A DNA stretch of 64,000 nucleotides from Sphingomonas jinjuensis (GTDB lineage Bacteria > Pseudomonadota > Alphaproteobacteria > Sphingomonadales > Sphingomonadaceae): NCBI RefSeq assembly GCF_014197105.1, contig NZ_JACIEV010000008.1, positions 124,001-188,000 of the forward strand. Direction: 5' to 3'. This document shows, one piece after another, positions 17,114 through 25,730 of the stretch. Position 1 is the first letter of the stretch; each line of letters begins with the position of its first letter. The translations under genes and the position numbers were made by a program. Under the pieces are notes generated by a model. It did no database searches. It was not told the DNA's origin and saw only the letters and a list, made by a program, of their open reading frames with translations.

Positions 17114-17833
17114 CTAGAGAGCCTCCGCCAGCCAGGCGGGAATGATTGCGTCGCCTAGCGCCTCGACCCGGCGGTGTTCGACCATCAGGCCGAGATCGGG
17201 ATAGGTCGCTCGGGTTCGATCGCCCGGGTCGGCGAGCGGGGCGACGACGAGGCGGCGATTGACCTTGCTGCGGTGATGCATGCGGGCGGTGTTCTCCTGG
17301 CCGACGTAGCAGCCCTTGCTGAAGTCGACGCCGCCTAGTTCGCGCGCGTTGCATTCGAGCCACAGGGTCTCGCCATTGCCGAGTTCGCCGATGCCCTCGG
17401 TCACCCCGAGCGACAGGCGATGCGCCAGCCAGCAGGTCGCGGGGGCAGCGGCGTCGGCAAGCCAGCGATGGCCCAGGCCAGGTAGGCGCGGATCGGGAAC
17501 GCCGCGATCGGATGTGCGCGACCAATGGACTGCGACGTCGACCGGCTCGATCGTGATCGCCCGGCGTAGGCGGTACATGGCGAGGCGGCGGGCGAGCGCC
17601 TCGGCCTGTGACGCCTCGGCATCGATCAGAACGGCATCGTCGTCGGCCCACAGGATGAAATCGAACAGCGCCTTGCCCTGCGGGGTGAGCAGGCCGGTCC
17701 AGACCGGCGCCTCGGGCGTCAGGCGTACCGTGTCGCTGGTGACGAGGCCCTGAAGGAAGCCGCGCACGTCGTCGCCCGTCAGGCGCAGGACGGCGCGATC
17801 GGCGAGCATCGTTCCCGGGGTGGTATCGGTCAT
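17114..17833 (-). CDS. ygfZ: YgfZ/GcvT-domain folate-binding protein (Fe-S cluster maintenance)
   Basis: 239 residues with the family signature KGCYVGQE, containing the conserved Cys, and the N-terminal LTGDDVRGFLQGLVTSD. YgfZ/IBA57 proteins bind tetrahydrofolate and help assemble or repair certain Fe-S enzymes. It is convergent with ugd, with only four bases between stops, and its start faces pyrC across 45 bases. The start gives the usual short N-terminus before the folate-binding fold. Confidence 0.9.
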   Translation of the reverse strand: MTDTTPGTMLADRAVLRLTGDDVRGFLQGLVTSDTVRLTPEAPVWTGLLTPQGKALFDFILWADDDAVLIDAEASQAEALARRLAMYRLRRAITIEPVDVAVHWSRTSDRGVPDPRLPGLGHRWLADAAAPATCWLAHRLSLGVTEGIGELGNGETLWLECNARELGGVDFSKGCYVGQENTARMHHRSKVNRRLVVAPLADPGDRTRATYPDLGLMVEHRRVEALGDAIIPAWLAEAL

Positions 17834-17878
17834 GCCGGGGAGATAGGAGGCGACAGCGCAGCGCGAAAGGACAGATGC

Positions 17879-19201
17879 ATGGCGATCGACCTCAAGCTCA
17901 CCGGCGGGACGGTGCATTTGCCGAGCGGTCCGGTCGCGACCGACGTCGGGATCAGCGGCGGCAGGATCGTCGCGATCGGCGATGTCGGCGATGCGGGGCG
18001 GACGATCGACTGTACCGGTCTCGACGTGCTGCCCGGCGTGATCGACACCCAGGTCCACTTCCGCGAGCCCGGCATGGTCCACAAGGAGGACCTGGAGAGC
18101 GGCAGCCGCGCGGCGGTGATGGGCGGCGTCACCGCGGTGTTCGAGATGCCGAACACCAAGCCCAATACCGACAGCGCCGAAGCGATAGAGGACAAGCTGA
18201 CCCGCGCGCGTCACCGGATGTGGTGCGACCACGCCTTCTACGTCGGCGCGACGACGCACAATGCGGCAAGCCTCGCCGAGCTGGAGAAGTTGCCGGGTAC
18301 GGCTGGCGTCAAGATCTTCATGGGCGCGTCGACGGGCGACCTGCTGGTGAGCGACGACGCGGTGCTGGCGCAGGTGCTGGCATCGGGGCATCGCCGTGTC
18401 GCCATCCATGCCGAGGACGAGCCGCGGATGCAGGCGCGCCAGGGCGAGCGAGTCCCCGGCGATGCGTCGTCGCATCCGGTGTGGCGCGACGATGAGAGCG
18501 CGATCCTGGCGACGCGGCGCATCCTGGCGCTGGCGCGCGCGGCGCGGCGGCGGATCCATGTGCTCCACGTCACGACGCCGGCGGAGCTGGAACTGCTCGG
18601 CCAGAACAAGGACATCGCGACGTGCGAGGTGACACCGCAGCATCTGACGCTGGCGGGTGAGGAGGCCTATCCGCGGCTGGGCACGCTAGCGCAGATGAAC
18701 CCGCCGATCCGGTCGGGCGCGCATCGCGATGGGCTGTGGCACTGGCTGCGGCAGGGCGTGCCTGACGTGATCGGGTCGGATCACGCGCCGCACACGCTGG
18801 AGGAAAAGGCCAAGCCCTATCCCGACAGCCCGAGCGGGATGCCGGGCGTGCAGACGCTGCTGCCGCTGTTGCTCGACCATGTCGCGAACGGACGGCTGAC
18901 GATGCCGCGGCTGATCGACCTGACGAGTGCGGGGGCGCAGCGCATCTTCGGCATCGTCGGCAAGGGGCGGATCGCGGTCGGCTATGATGCCGATTTCAGC
19001 ATCGTCGACCTGAAGGCGCGGTGGACGGTGGATGACAGCTGGATGCAGTCGCGGTCGAACTGGTCGCCCTTCACGGGCATGACGCTGACCGGCCAGCCGG
19101 TGGGCACGATCGTGCGCGGATCGGTGGCGATGTGGGACGGCGAGCTGGGCGAGGCGGCGACGGGCGAGCCGGTACGGTTCGAGAGCGTGCTGTACGGGTG
19201 A
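17879..19201 (+). CDS. pyrC: Dihydroorotase
   Basis: 440 residues, class I dihydroorotase of the amidohydrolase superfamily, closing carbamoyl-aspartate to dihydroorotate in pyrimidine synthesis. Metal and substrate motifs are intact: the HFREPG motif (DTQVHFREPG), the carboxylated Lys in VKIFMGAS, VAIHAED, HVLHVTT and the Asp of GSDHAPHTLEEK. It is not beside pyrB here. The sequence is closest to the alphaproteobacterial form often annotated simply as dihydroorotase, so hydantoinase-type activity is unlikely but possible. Confidence 0.9.
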   Translation: MAIDLKLTGGTVHLPSGPVATDVGISGGRIVAIGDVGDAGRTIDCTGLDVLPGVIDTQVHFREPGMVHKEDLESGSRAAVMGGVTAVFEMPNTKPNTDSAEAIEDKLTRARHRMWCDHAFYVGATTHNAASLAELEKLPGTAGVKIFMGASTGDLLVSDDAVLAQVLASGHRRVAIHAEDEPRMQARQGERVPGDASSHPVWRDDESAILATRRILALARAARRRIHVLHVTTPAELELLGQNKDIATCEVTPQHLTLAGEEAYPRLGTLAQMNPPIRSGAHRDGLWHWLRQGVPDVIGSDHAPHTLEEKAKPYPDSPSGMPGVQTLLPLLLDHVANGRLTMPRLIDLTSAGAQRIFGIVGKGRIAVGYDADFSIVDLKARWTVDDSWMQSRSNWSPFTGMTLTGQPVGTIVRGSVAMWDGELGEAATGEPVRFESVLYG

Positions 19202-19233
19202 CGACGGGGGCGGCACGCGCTAACGACGCCGCC

Positions 19234-20331
19234 ATGACCGCTCTGCTGCCCGAAGGCTTTCACGATCGCCTGCCGCCGTTCGCCGATGCCGCCGCCGCCG
19301 TCGAGGCGCGCGTGCTCGAGGCGGCGCGGCGGCACGGCTATGAACGGGCGGACCCGCCGCTGGTCGAGTTCGCCGCGGCGCTGGGATCGCGGCTGAAAGA
19401 CGGCGCGCTGACCGATGCGGTGCGCTTCATCGATCCGATCAGCCAGGCGACGCTGGCGATCCGGCCCGACCTGACCGCGCAGATCGCGCGGATCGCGGCG
19501 ACACGGATGGGGCACCATCCCCGCCCGGTGCGCCTGTCGTATGCCGGATCGGTGCTTCGGCTGCGCGGGTCGCAACTGGCGCCGGCGCGCGAGTGGCGGC
19601 AGATCGGCTGCGAGTTGATCGGGCTCGATACCGTGGCAGCGGCACGTGAGCTGGTCGGGGTCGCGGTCGAGGCAATCGGCGCGGCGGGCGCGAGCGGCGT
19701 GTCGGTCGACTTCACACTGCCCGACGTCGTCGACCAGCTGTCGACGGTGCTGCCGGTCGAGCCGGAGCGGGTGGAGACGTTGCGCGACCGGCTCGACGCC
19801 AAGGATGCGAGCGCGGTGGCGGAGATCGCGCCGGCCTATCTGCCGCTGATCGAGGCGGCGGGGCCGTTCGTGCCGGCGCTGGCGCGGCTGCGGGCGTTCG
19901 ACACGCGAGGCGCGCTGACCGGCCGGCTCGATGGGCTGGCGGCGATCGCCGAGACGCTGGACGGCGTGACGCTGACGCTCGATCCGACCGAGCGGCATGG
20001 CTTCGAATATCAGTCGTGGCTGGGCTTCTCGCTGTTCGTCGCGGGCGCGCCGCGCGAAGCCGGGCGGGGCGGCACCTATACCGTCGTTCATGAGGATGGT
20101 CGCGAAGAGGCGGCGGTCGGCTTCTCACTGTTCGCCGACGCGCTGATCGCGGGTGCGCCGCGGCCCGAGCGGACGCGGCTGTTCCTGCCGATCGGAACGC
20201 CGGCCGCAGACGGGCTACGGCTACGCGCCGAGGGCTGGGTGACGGTCGCGGCGCTAGAGGCGGACGATACGCCCGAAGCGCAGCTGTGTACGCACCGCTG
20301 GACGGGGCAGGCGGTGGAGGCGGTCGCCTGA
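19234..20331 (+). CDS. hisZ: ATP phosphoribosyltransferase regulatory subunit
   Basis: 365 residues, a histidyl-tRNA-synthetase-like protein without the tRNA-binding domain. It begins LLPEGFHDRLPPFADAAAAVE; motif-2-like SYAGSVLRLRGSQLAPAREWRQIGCELIG is clear, and the C-terminal part has GRGGTYTVVHEDGREEAAVGFS. HisZ associates with short-form HisG to make the active first enzyme of histidine synthesis. Its position just ahead of purA matches many alphaproteobacteria. The start is the Met at MTALLPEGF; no strong ribosome-binding site is visible. Confidence 0.92.
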   Translation: MTALLPEGFHDRLPPFADAAAAVEARVLEAARRHGYERADPPLVEFAAALGSRLKDGALTDAVRFIDPISQATLAIRPDLTAQIARIAATRMGHHPRPVRLSYAGSVLRLRGSQLAPAREWRQIGCELIGLDTVAAARELVGVAVEAIGAAGASGVSVDFTLPDVVDQLSTVLPVEPERVETLRDRLDAKDASAVAEIAPAYLPLIEAAGPFVPALARLRAFDTRGALTGRLDGLAAIAETLDGVTLTLDPTERHGFEYQSWLGFSLFVAGAPREAGRGGTYTVVHEDGREEAAVGFSLFADALIAGAPRPERTRLFLPIGTPAADGLRLRAEGWVTVAALEADDTPEAQLCTHRWTGQAVEAVA

Positions 20332-20332
20332 A

Positions 20333-20372
20333 CGATAGCCGGCACCGCCGTTGGACGCGGCGCCGGCTATCG
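20333..20372. terminator. Hairpin between the convergent genes hisZ and 20394-20744
   Basis: Perfect 11-bp arms CGATAGCCGGC and GCCGGCTATCG enclose an 18-base loop that can itself pair. There is no T-run on either side, so it may act by structure alone. It lies just after the hisZ stop codon. Confidence 0.5.
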
Positions 20373-20393
20373 GTCGCTCAAGCTGCGGAGCAG

Positions 20394-20744
20394 TTAGCGC
20401 TGCGCTTCGCGTTCGCGGATCAGTTCCCACCGAACCTTGCGCTCGAGCGAGGCGATCGTCGCGGCGGCCGCGCCATCGGGCATCTGCGCCAGCTGGGCGC
20501 GTAATTCCGGATAGCGGTTCAGCACCATCTCGGCGCGTTGCGCGCGCTGGCGGATCGTCGTTGGCGTGTCGTCGGACCGAAGCAAAGGAAAGGCGAACGG
20601 CGAGATCGCAGGCTCATTGCGATACTGGCCCCCATTGAACGGCGCGGCGAGGCCGAACGCCGTTTCGACCGAGCGAGGCGTTACCTGGGTCTGCGCCGAT
20701 GCGCCTGTCGCCAGCGCCGCCAGTCCGAGCACCATCCATTTCAT
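20394..20744 (-). CDS. Small exported protein of unknown function
   Basis: 116 residues with a signal peptide (MKWMVLGLAALATGASAQ) and a helical, Arg/Glu-rich C-terminus (ATIASLERKVRWELIREREAQR). AAAGGAG precedes the ATG. No domain recognised. It is convergent with hisZ and divergent from purA; the 185-base gap to purA holds no further gene. Confidence 0.72.
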   Translation of the reverse strand: MKWMVLGLAALATGASAQTQVTPRSVETAFGLAAPFNGGQYRNEPAISPFAFPLLRSDDTPTTIRQRAQRAEMVLNRYPELRAQLAQMPDGAAAATIASLERKVRWELIREREAQR

Positions 20745-20929
20745 CGCCAGTCTCCTTTCCATCGTAAACTGCGCGCAATGGCGTCTGGTTGCAACCTGCA
20801 TCAAAGGACGCGGTTGACCCAGCCGCCGCCCGCCGCTACCCGCGCCACCGCATCTAGGGCACCGCCTGCGCACCGAGTCCCGTCGAAGGGCGCGTGGGTC
20901 GATTTCGGCGGGGGAAGGTGCATATCCAA

Positions 20930-22219
20930 ATGGCCAATGTCGCAGTGATCGGCGCTCAATGGGGCGACGAGGGCAAGGGCAAGATCGTCGACTGGCTGGC
21001 CGAGCGCGCCGATATGGTCGTGCGGTTCCAGGGCGGTCACAACGCCGGCCATACGCTGGTGGTCGGCGACCAGACCTACAAGCTGTCGCTGCTGCCGTCG
21101 GGTATCGTACGGGGCACGCCATCGGTGATCGGCAATGGCGTCGTCCTCGATCCTTGGGCGCTGAAGGCGGAGATCGAACGGCTGGCGGCGCAAGGCGTGG
21201 TGGCGACCCCCGACACGTTGCGGATCGCCGACACCTGCCCGCTGATACTGCCGTTCCACCGCGATCTCGACGGCCTGCGCGAAGATGCCTCGGGCGCGGG
21301 CAAGATCGGAACGACGCGGCGCGGCATTGGCCCCGCCTATGAGGACAAGGTCGGTCGGCGGGCGATCCGCGTCTGCGACCTGGCGCACCTCGGCGATCTG
21401 GAGCCGCAGCTCGACCGGCTCCTGGCGCACCATGACGCGCTGCGGGCGGGCTTCGGCCAGCCGCCGGTGGATCGCGCGGCGCTGGTCGCCGAGCTGGAAG
21501 AGATCGCGGGTTTCGTCCTGCCGTTCGCCAAGCCGGTGTGGCGCGACCTGGCGGAGGCACGGTCACACGGACGGCGCATCCTGTTCGAAGGCGCGCAGGG
21601 CGTGCTGCTCGATATCGATCATGGCACCTATCCGTTCGTGACCTCGTCGAACACCGTCGCTGGTCAGGCGGCGGCGGGATCGGGGATCGGGCCGGCCGGC
21701 GTCGGCTTCGTGCTGGGTATCGCGAAGGCCTATACGACACGGGTCGGGTCGGGACCGTTTCCGACCGAGCTGCACGACGAGGTCGGCGAGCGGCTGGGCC
21801 AGCGGGGGCATGAGTTCGGCACGGTGACCGGGCGCAAGCGGCGCTGCGGCTGGTTCGATTCGGTACTGGTGCGCCAGTCGGCGGCGGTGGGTGGCATCAC
21901 CGGCATCGCGCTAACCAAGATCGACGTGCTCGACGGCTTCGACGAGGTTGCGATCTGTACCGGATATCGGTTGCGCGGCGAGGAGATCGATTATTTCCCG
22001 GCCCATGCGGCGGACCAGGCGGCGGTCGAGCCGATCTACGAGACGATGCCGGGTTGGGACCAGTCGACCGCGGGCGCGCGCAGCTGGGCCGACCTGCCGG
22101 CGCAGGCGATCAAATATATCCGCCGGATCGAGGAGCTGATCCACTGTCCGGTGGCGCTGGTGTCGACCAGCCCCGAGCGCGCGGACACGATCCTGGTGCG
22201 CGACCCCTTCGCCGACTGA
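20930..22219 (+). CDS. purA: Adenylosuccinate synthetase
   Basis: 429 residues, GTP-dependent first step from IMP to AMP. N-terminal [19 protein letters not shown] and the GGHNAGHT loop are intact, as are [37 protein letters not shown], and the C-terminal substrate and base-binding regions [11 protein letters not shown] and [10 protein letters not shown]. The ATG is chosen because it gives the standard N-terminus; GGGGAAGG lies upstream. It ends in a bidirectional terminator. Confidence 0.97.
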   Translation: MANVAVIGAQWGDEGKGKIVDWLAERADMVVRFQGGHNAGHTLVVGDQTYKLSLLPSGIVRGTPSVIGNGVVLDPWALKAEIERLAAQGVVATPDTLRIADTCPLILPFHRDLDGLREDASGAGKIGTTRRGIGPAYEDKVGRRAIRVCDLAHLGDLEPQLDRLLAHHDALRAGFGQPPVDRAALVAELEEIAGFVLPFAKPVWRDLAEARSHGRRILFEGAQGVLLDIDHGTYPFVTSSNTVAGQAAAGSGIGPAGVGFVLGIAKAYTTRVGSGPFPTELHDEVGERLGQRGHEFGTVTGRKRRCGWFDSVLVRQSAAVGGITGIALTKIDVLDGFDEVAICTGYRLRGEEIDYFPAHAADQAAVEPIYETMPGWDQSTAGARSWADLPAQAIKYIRRIEELIHCPVALVSTSPERADTILVRDPFAD

Positions 22220-22226
22220 GCCGCAA

Positions 22227-22259
22227 CGAAAAGGGGCGGCCGCAGGCCGCCCCTTTTCG
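22227..22259. terminator. Bidirectional terminator between purA and 22261-22569
   Basis: Perfect 15-bp stem CGAAAAGGGGCGGCC / GGCCGCCCCTTTTCG with a three-base loop. The A and T tracts at its ends serve both strands, and it lies eight bases after the purA stop and directly at the stop of the opposing gene. Confidence 0.9.
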
Positions 22260-22260
22260 T

Positions 22261-22569
22261 TCAGCGCTTCTTCTTGCGCTTGCCCTGTTCGGGCGGTGTC
22301 GCCTGATCGGCGCTCGTGTCGGTCGGCGTCGCCGTCGTGGCGTCGGGTGACGTCATCGGCGTGGTCGCCGTACCGGCCGGGGGTGCCGACATCGGATCGG
22401 CGGTCGTCGAAGACGGCGGCGTCGGTGCGGTCGTCGTCGAATCAGGATAGGCGGGCTGAGTGGTCGACCCCGGCGGCGTGGTCTGTTGGGTGGACTGCGG
22501 CGCGGTCTGTGCGGATGCCGCGCCGGACAGGCCGATGATGGCCGCACTAGCGAGAATGATCGTCTTCAT
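22261..22569 (-). CDS. Thr/Pro-rich exported protein with a basic tail
   Basis: 102 residues: signal peptide (MKTIILASAAIIGLSGAASAQ), then a low-complexity stretch of Thr, Pro, Ser and Asp with no predicted fold, ending GKRKKKR. The start at MKTII is preceded by GGAG; an upstream in-frame Met gives no signal peptide. Such disordered exported proteins are common in sphingomonads, and function is unknown. The 229 bases between it and the next gene contain nothing recognised. Confidence 0.7.
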   Translation of the reverse strand: MKTIILASAAIIGLSGAASAQTAPQSTQQTTPPGSTTQPAYPDSTTTAPTPPSSTTADPMSAPPAGTATTPMTSPDATTATPTDTSADQATPPEQGKRKKKR

Positions 22570-22798
22570 TGTATTTCTCCCAAAGGAACAGGGAGGCAAT
22601 GCTCGGGTCCACTAAAGTGATCCAATGATGAACTTCGTCGTATCGGCTCTCTCGACCGTATCACCGGCAAATGAGCCAAAATGTCGATGAGCCGATCCGC
22701 CCGTCATGATGGCGGAATTCTATGCCGGTCGGGCGTGGTCATGAAAAGGCCCGACGCTGGTGAGGCGCCGGGCCATTTCGTCAGGCTGATCTATGCGT

Positions 22799-23278
22799 TC
22801 AGCGCGGCGACATCGAGCCGGTCGACGTCGTGCTGCCGGTCATGCCGCTGGTCGTCGTCGTGCTGGTCGTCGGCGGCAGCGTGCTGGTGGTGCCGGCACC
22901 CATCGTGCCGGTTCCCATCGTACCGGCACCCATCGTACCGGCGCCGATCGTGCCCGCGCTGCCGTTCATGCCGCTGCCCATCGTACCCATGCTGCCCGAG
23001 CCCATCGTGCTCGTGCTGCCTGTGCCCGTCACCGTGCCGCGGCGACGCTGTGCCTCACGCGTGGAGGCGTTGCCCCGGCGCGTCGAGCTGCTCGCGCCGC
23101 TCAGCGTCGACGAGCGGGTCTGGGTGCTCAGCGTCGAGTCCATCGTCGACGAACCGGTGCCCATCGTGCCGGTGGTACCCATCGTTCCCATCGAACCGGC
23201 GGTGCCGCCGGTCGTCTGGGCGAAGGCGGCTGCGGGCAACAGCAGGGCGCCCGCGGCGATCATCATGATTCCACGCAT
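22799..23278 (-). CDS. Gly/Thr/Met/Ser low-complexity exported protein
   Basis: 159 residues with a signal peptide (MRGIMMIAAGALLLPAAAFA). The rest is built from degenerate GTMG, GAGTMG and STST units plus a short basic segment (TREAQRRRG) in the middle; no folded domain is apparent. GGAGAGAAT stands before the start. The repeat units are imperfect at DNA level, so the array may vary by slippage. It lies upstream of aroC's terminal end on the same strand, near another low-complexity exported protein (22261-22569). Confidence 0.68.
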   Translation of the reverse strand: MRGIMMIAAGALLLPAAAFAQTTGGTAGSMGTMGTTGTMGTGSSTMDSTLSTQTRSSTLSGASSSTRRGNASTREAQRRRGTVTGTGSTSTMGSGSMGTMGSGMNGSAGTIGAGTMGAGTMGTGTMGAGTTSTLPPTTSTTTTSGMTGSTTSTGSMSPR

Positions 23279-23354
23279 CTATTCTCTCCTATCGCAGTAT
23301 CGACAGGACGCTTCGCGCGTGGGGAAGGTTCCTTTTGGCGTCAGCCCCGTACGG

Positions 23355-24422
23355 TCAGCCGCATTGCGCGCGGTGGAGCATCATCTGGTCGGCGAGGACC
23401 AGCGCCATCATCGCTTCGACGACGGGGACACCGCGGATGCCGACGCAGGGATCGTGACGCCCCTTCGTCGCGATGTCGGTGGCGGCGCCATCGCGATCGA
23501 TCGTTGCGACCGGCGTCAGGATCGAGCTGGTCGGCTTGAAGGCGACGCGCAGGCGGATCGGCTGGCCGGTCGATATGCCACCGGCGATGCCGCCGGCATG
23601 GTTGGCGAGGAAGGTCGGGCCGCCATCACCCGGGCGCATCGGATCGGCATTCGCCTCGCCGCTCAACGCCGCCGCCGCAAAGCCGTCGCCGATCTCGATG
23701 CCCTTCACCGCGTTGATCGACATCATCGCCGCGGCCAGATCGCTGTCGAGCTTGGCATAGAGCGGCGCACCCCAGCCGGCCGGCACGCCCGTCGCCTCGC
23801 ACGCGACGACGGCGCCCAGCGACGAGCCTGCCTTGCGCGCGGCATCGACCGCGCCTTCCCATCGCCGGGCGGCCTCAGCGTCCGGGCAGAAGAACGCGTT
23901 GTCGTCGATCGCGGCATCGTCGAAGCGGGCTGCATCGATCGCATCGCCGCCGATCGCCTCGACCCAGCCGCGGATGCGTACCCCCGGTATCACGAGCCGT
24001 GCCACGGCACCGGCGGCGACCCGCGACGCCGTCTCGCGCGCGGATGAACGCCCGCCGCCGCGATAGTCGCGAAAGCCGTATTTGGCGTCATAGGCATAGT
24101 CGGCATGGCCGGGGCGATAGGCCTTGGCGACCTCGGAATAATCCTTCGACCGCTGGTCGACGTTCTCGATCATCAGGCTGATCGGCGTGCCCGTGGTCCG
24201 ACCGTCGAACACGCCGGACAGGATGCGCACCGCATCGGGTTCGCGCCGCTGCGTCGTGAAGCGCGAGGTGCCGGGCCGGCGCTTGTCGAGCCAGGGCTGG
24301 ATATCCTCCTCGGCCAGAGCGATCCCCGGTGGGCACCCGTCGACGACCGCGCCGATCGCCGGCCCATGGCTCTCACCCCAGGTGGAAAAGCGCAGCACGC
24401 GCCCGAAACTATTGTAGCTCAT
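23355..24422 (-). CDS. aroC: Chorismate synthase
   Basis: 355 residues, FMN-dependent last step of the shikimate pathway. Signature regions are present: [34 protein letters not shown], the [14 protein letters not shown] loop, [15 protein letters not shown] and [18 protein letters not shown]. Its ribosome-binding site (GGGGAGAGG) is contributed by the inverted repeat at 24427-24488, and its ATG overlaps the stop of the DUF559 gene. Confidence 0.97.
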   Translation of the reverse strand: MSYNSFGRVLRFSTWGESHGPAIGAVVDGCPPGIALAEEDIQPWLDKRRPGTSRFTTQRREPDAVRILSGVFDGRTTGTPISLMIENVDQRSKDYSEVAKAYRPGHADYAYDAKYGFRDYRGGGRSSARETASRVAAGAVARLVIPGVRIRGWVEAIGGDAIDAARFDDAAIDDNAFFCPDAEAARRWEGAVDAARKAGSSLGAVVACEATGVPAGWGAPLYAKLDSDLAAAMMSINAVKGIEIGDGFAAAALSGEANADPMRPGDGGPTFLANHAGGIAGGISTGQPIRLRVAFKPTSSILTPVATIDRDGAATDIATKGRHDPCVGIRGVPVVEAMMALVLADQMMLHRAQCG

Positions 24423-24847
24423 GCTTCCTCTCCCCGGCGGGGGAGAGGAAGGGGCCCGCTCGGCGCAGTCGAGTGGGAAGGTGAGGGGGCTAGTGCTGCT
24501 GCCAATGCTGACGCAACGCCATCCAAATTCCCAATAACCTCGGCGTTGGTGAAGCGCATGACTCGGTAGCCTTCCTGAATGATGTAAGCGGTTCGCCTGG
24601 CATCATGCGCCTCGCCATCGGGCAGACTGTGCGTGTCGCCGTCTATCTCGACGATCAGTTTGGCATGATGGCAGGCGAAATCGGCGACATAGGGACCGAA
24701 GCGTTGCTGGCGTCGGAACTTACAGCCGGCTATTCCCCGGTTGCGGACGATGGACCAGAAATGCGCTTCCGCGGGCGTCGACTCTCGACGCAATCGCCGG
24801 GCTCTCTCGATCGATCCGTCGTCTTGCCGGAACCTTTTTTCCGTCAT
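24419..24847 (-). CDS. DUF559 / Vsr-like endonuclease-domain protein
   Basis: 142 residues. The DUF559 core (about 10-118) has [35 protein letters not shown], then [11 protein letters not shown], where Asp, Glu and Asp/Lys residues match the PD-(D/E)xK-type nuclease centre, and a closing [18 protein letters not shown]. The tail ([17 protein letters not shown]...) is encoded by the inverted repeat at 24427-24488, and the ribosome-binding GGTGAGGGG by the other arm. The family resembles very-short-patch repair endonucleases; activity is unproven. The gene sits between fabI and aroC. Confidence 0.85.
   Translation of the reverse strand: MTEKRFRQDDGSIERARRLRRESTPAEAHFWSIVRNRGIAGCKFRRQQRFGPYVADFACHHAKLIVEIDGDTHSLPDGEAHDARRTAYIIQEGYRVMRFTNAEVIGNLDGVASALAAALAPSPSHSTAPSGPLPLPRRGEEA
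24427..24488. repeat. Left inverted arm of the repeat framing the DUF559 gene
   Basis: About 62 bases: a CCTCTCCCC/GGGGGAGAGG hairpin, then AGGGGCCCGC, a second small hairpin and GGGAAGGTGAGGGG. The right arm at 24850-24908 is the same sequence inverted, differing mainly in the two loops. It encodes the last 20 or so residues of the DUF559 protein and carries the aroC ribosome-binding site. Confidence 0.8.
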
Positions 24848-24849
24848 CG

Positions 24850-24908
24850 CCCCTCACCTTCCCACCGCCTGCGGCGGCGGGCCCCTTCCCCTCCCCCAAG
24901 GGGAGAGG
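24850..24908. repeat. Right inverted arm of the repeat framing the DUF559 gene
   Basis: Begins CCCCTCACCTTCCCACCGCC and ends with a CTCCCCCAAGGGGAGAGG hairpin; reverse-complementary to 24427-24488 over its whole length apart from loops. It ends two bases before the DUF559 start codon and five bases from the fabI stop. Confidence 0.8.
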
Positions 24909-24913
24909 AGCCA

Positions 24914-25717
24914 TCACGCCAGCGCGATGTCGGGGGCGTCCTCTCCCTTCATGCCGATGACGTTGTAGCCGGCGTCGACATGGTGGATCTCGCCGGTCAC
25001 GCCCGATGCCAGGTTGCTGAGCAGGTAGAGCCCGGCGCCGCCGACCTCGTCGATCGTCACGGTGCGGCGGAGCGGGCTGTTCAGCTCGTTCCACTTCAGG
25101 ATGTAGTTGAAGTCGCCGATCCCGCGCGCCGCCAGCGTCTGGATGGGGCCGGCGGAGATCGCGTTGACGCGGATATTCTCGGGACCCAGGTCGACCGCGA
25201 GATACTTCACGCTCGTCTCCAACGCCGCCTTGGCGACGCCCATGACGTTGTAATGCGGGATGACCTTTTCCGCGCCGTAATAGGTCAGCGTCAGGATCGA
25301 GCCGCCGTCGGGCATCATCCTGCGCGCGCGCTGCGTCACCGCGACCAGGCTGTAGGCCGAGATGTTCATCGTCATCAGGAAATTGTCGAGCGTCGTGTCG
25401 TAATAGCGACCGCGCAACTGCGACTTGTCGGAAAAGCCGATCGCGTGGACGACGAAGTCGATCGTCGGCCATTCTTCGGCTAGGGCGGCGAACGTCGCAT
25501 CGAGTGCGTCCATGTCGCCGACGTCGCAGTCGAACAGCCGCGCCACGCCAAGCTGTTCGGCAAGCGGGCGTACCCGCTTCTCCATCGCCGCACCCTGGTA
25601 CGAGAAGGCGAGTTCGGCCCCGGCCTCGCTCAGCTGCTTCGCAATCCCCCAGGCAAGCGACTTGTCATTGGCGAGCCCCATGATCAGCCCGCGTTTTCCC
25701 GCCATCAACCCGTTCAC
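24914..25717 (-). CDS. fabI: Enoyl-[acyl-carrier-protein] reductase (NADH)
   Basis: 267 residues, SDR-fold enzyme that reduces trans-2-enoyl-ACP in fatty-acid synthesis. N-terminal GLMAGKRGLIMGLANDKSLAWGIA, the CDVGD nucleotide contact, and the catalytic Tyr/Lys region in TYYGAEKVIPHYNVMGVAKAALE are intact, as is NAISAGPIQTLAARGI. The GTG start gives the usual sphingomonad N-terminus; an in-frame ATG four codons later is the alternative. A FabK/nitronate-monooxygenase-like gene at 36120 is unlikely to replace it. Confidence 0.96.
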   Translation of the reverse strand: MNGLMAGKRGLIMGLANDKSLAWGIAKQLSEAGAELAFSYQGAAMEKRVRPLAEQLGVARLFDCDVGDMDALDATFAALAEEWPTIDFVVHAIGFSDKSQLRGRYYDTTLDNFLMTMNISAYSLVAVTQRARRMMPDGGSILTLTYYGAEKVIPHYNVMGVAKAALETSVKYLAVDLGPENIRVNAISAGPIQTLAARGIGDFNYILKWNELNSPLRRTVTIDEVGGAGLYLLSNLASGVTGEIHHVDAGYNVIGMKGEDAPDIALA

Positions 25718-25730
25718 GCCGCCTTACCCT

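Noticed and set aside
22799..23278. Possible CRISPR-like or tandem-repeat array
   Set aside because: The periodicity is that of degenerate GTMG/ST codons in one protein; there are no equal-length repeats with unique spacers.
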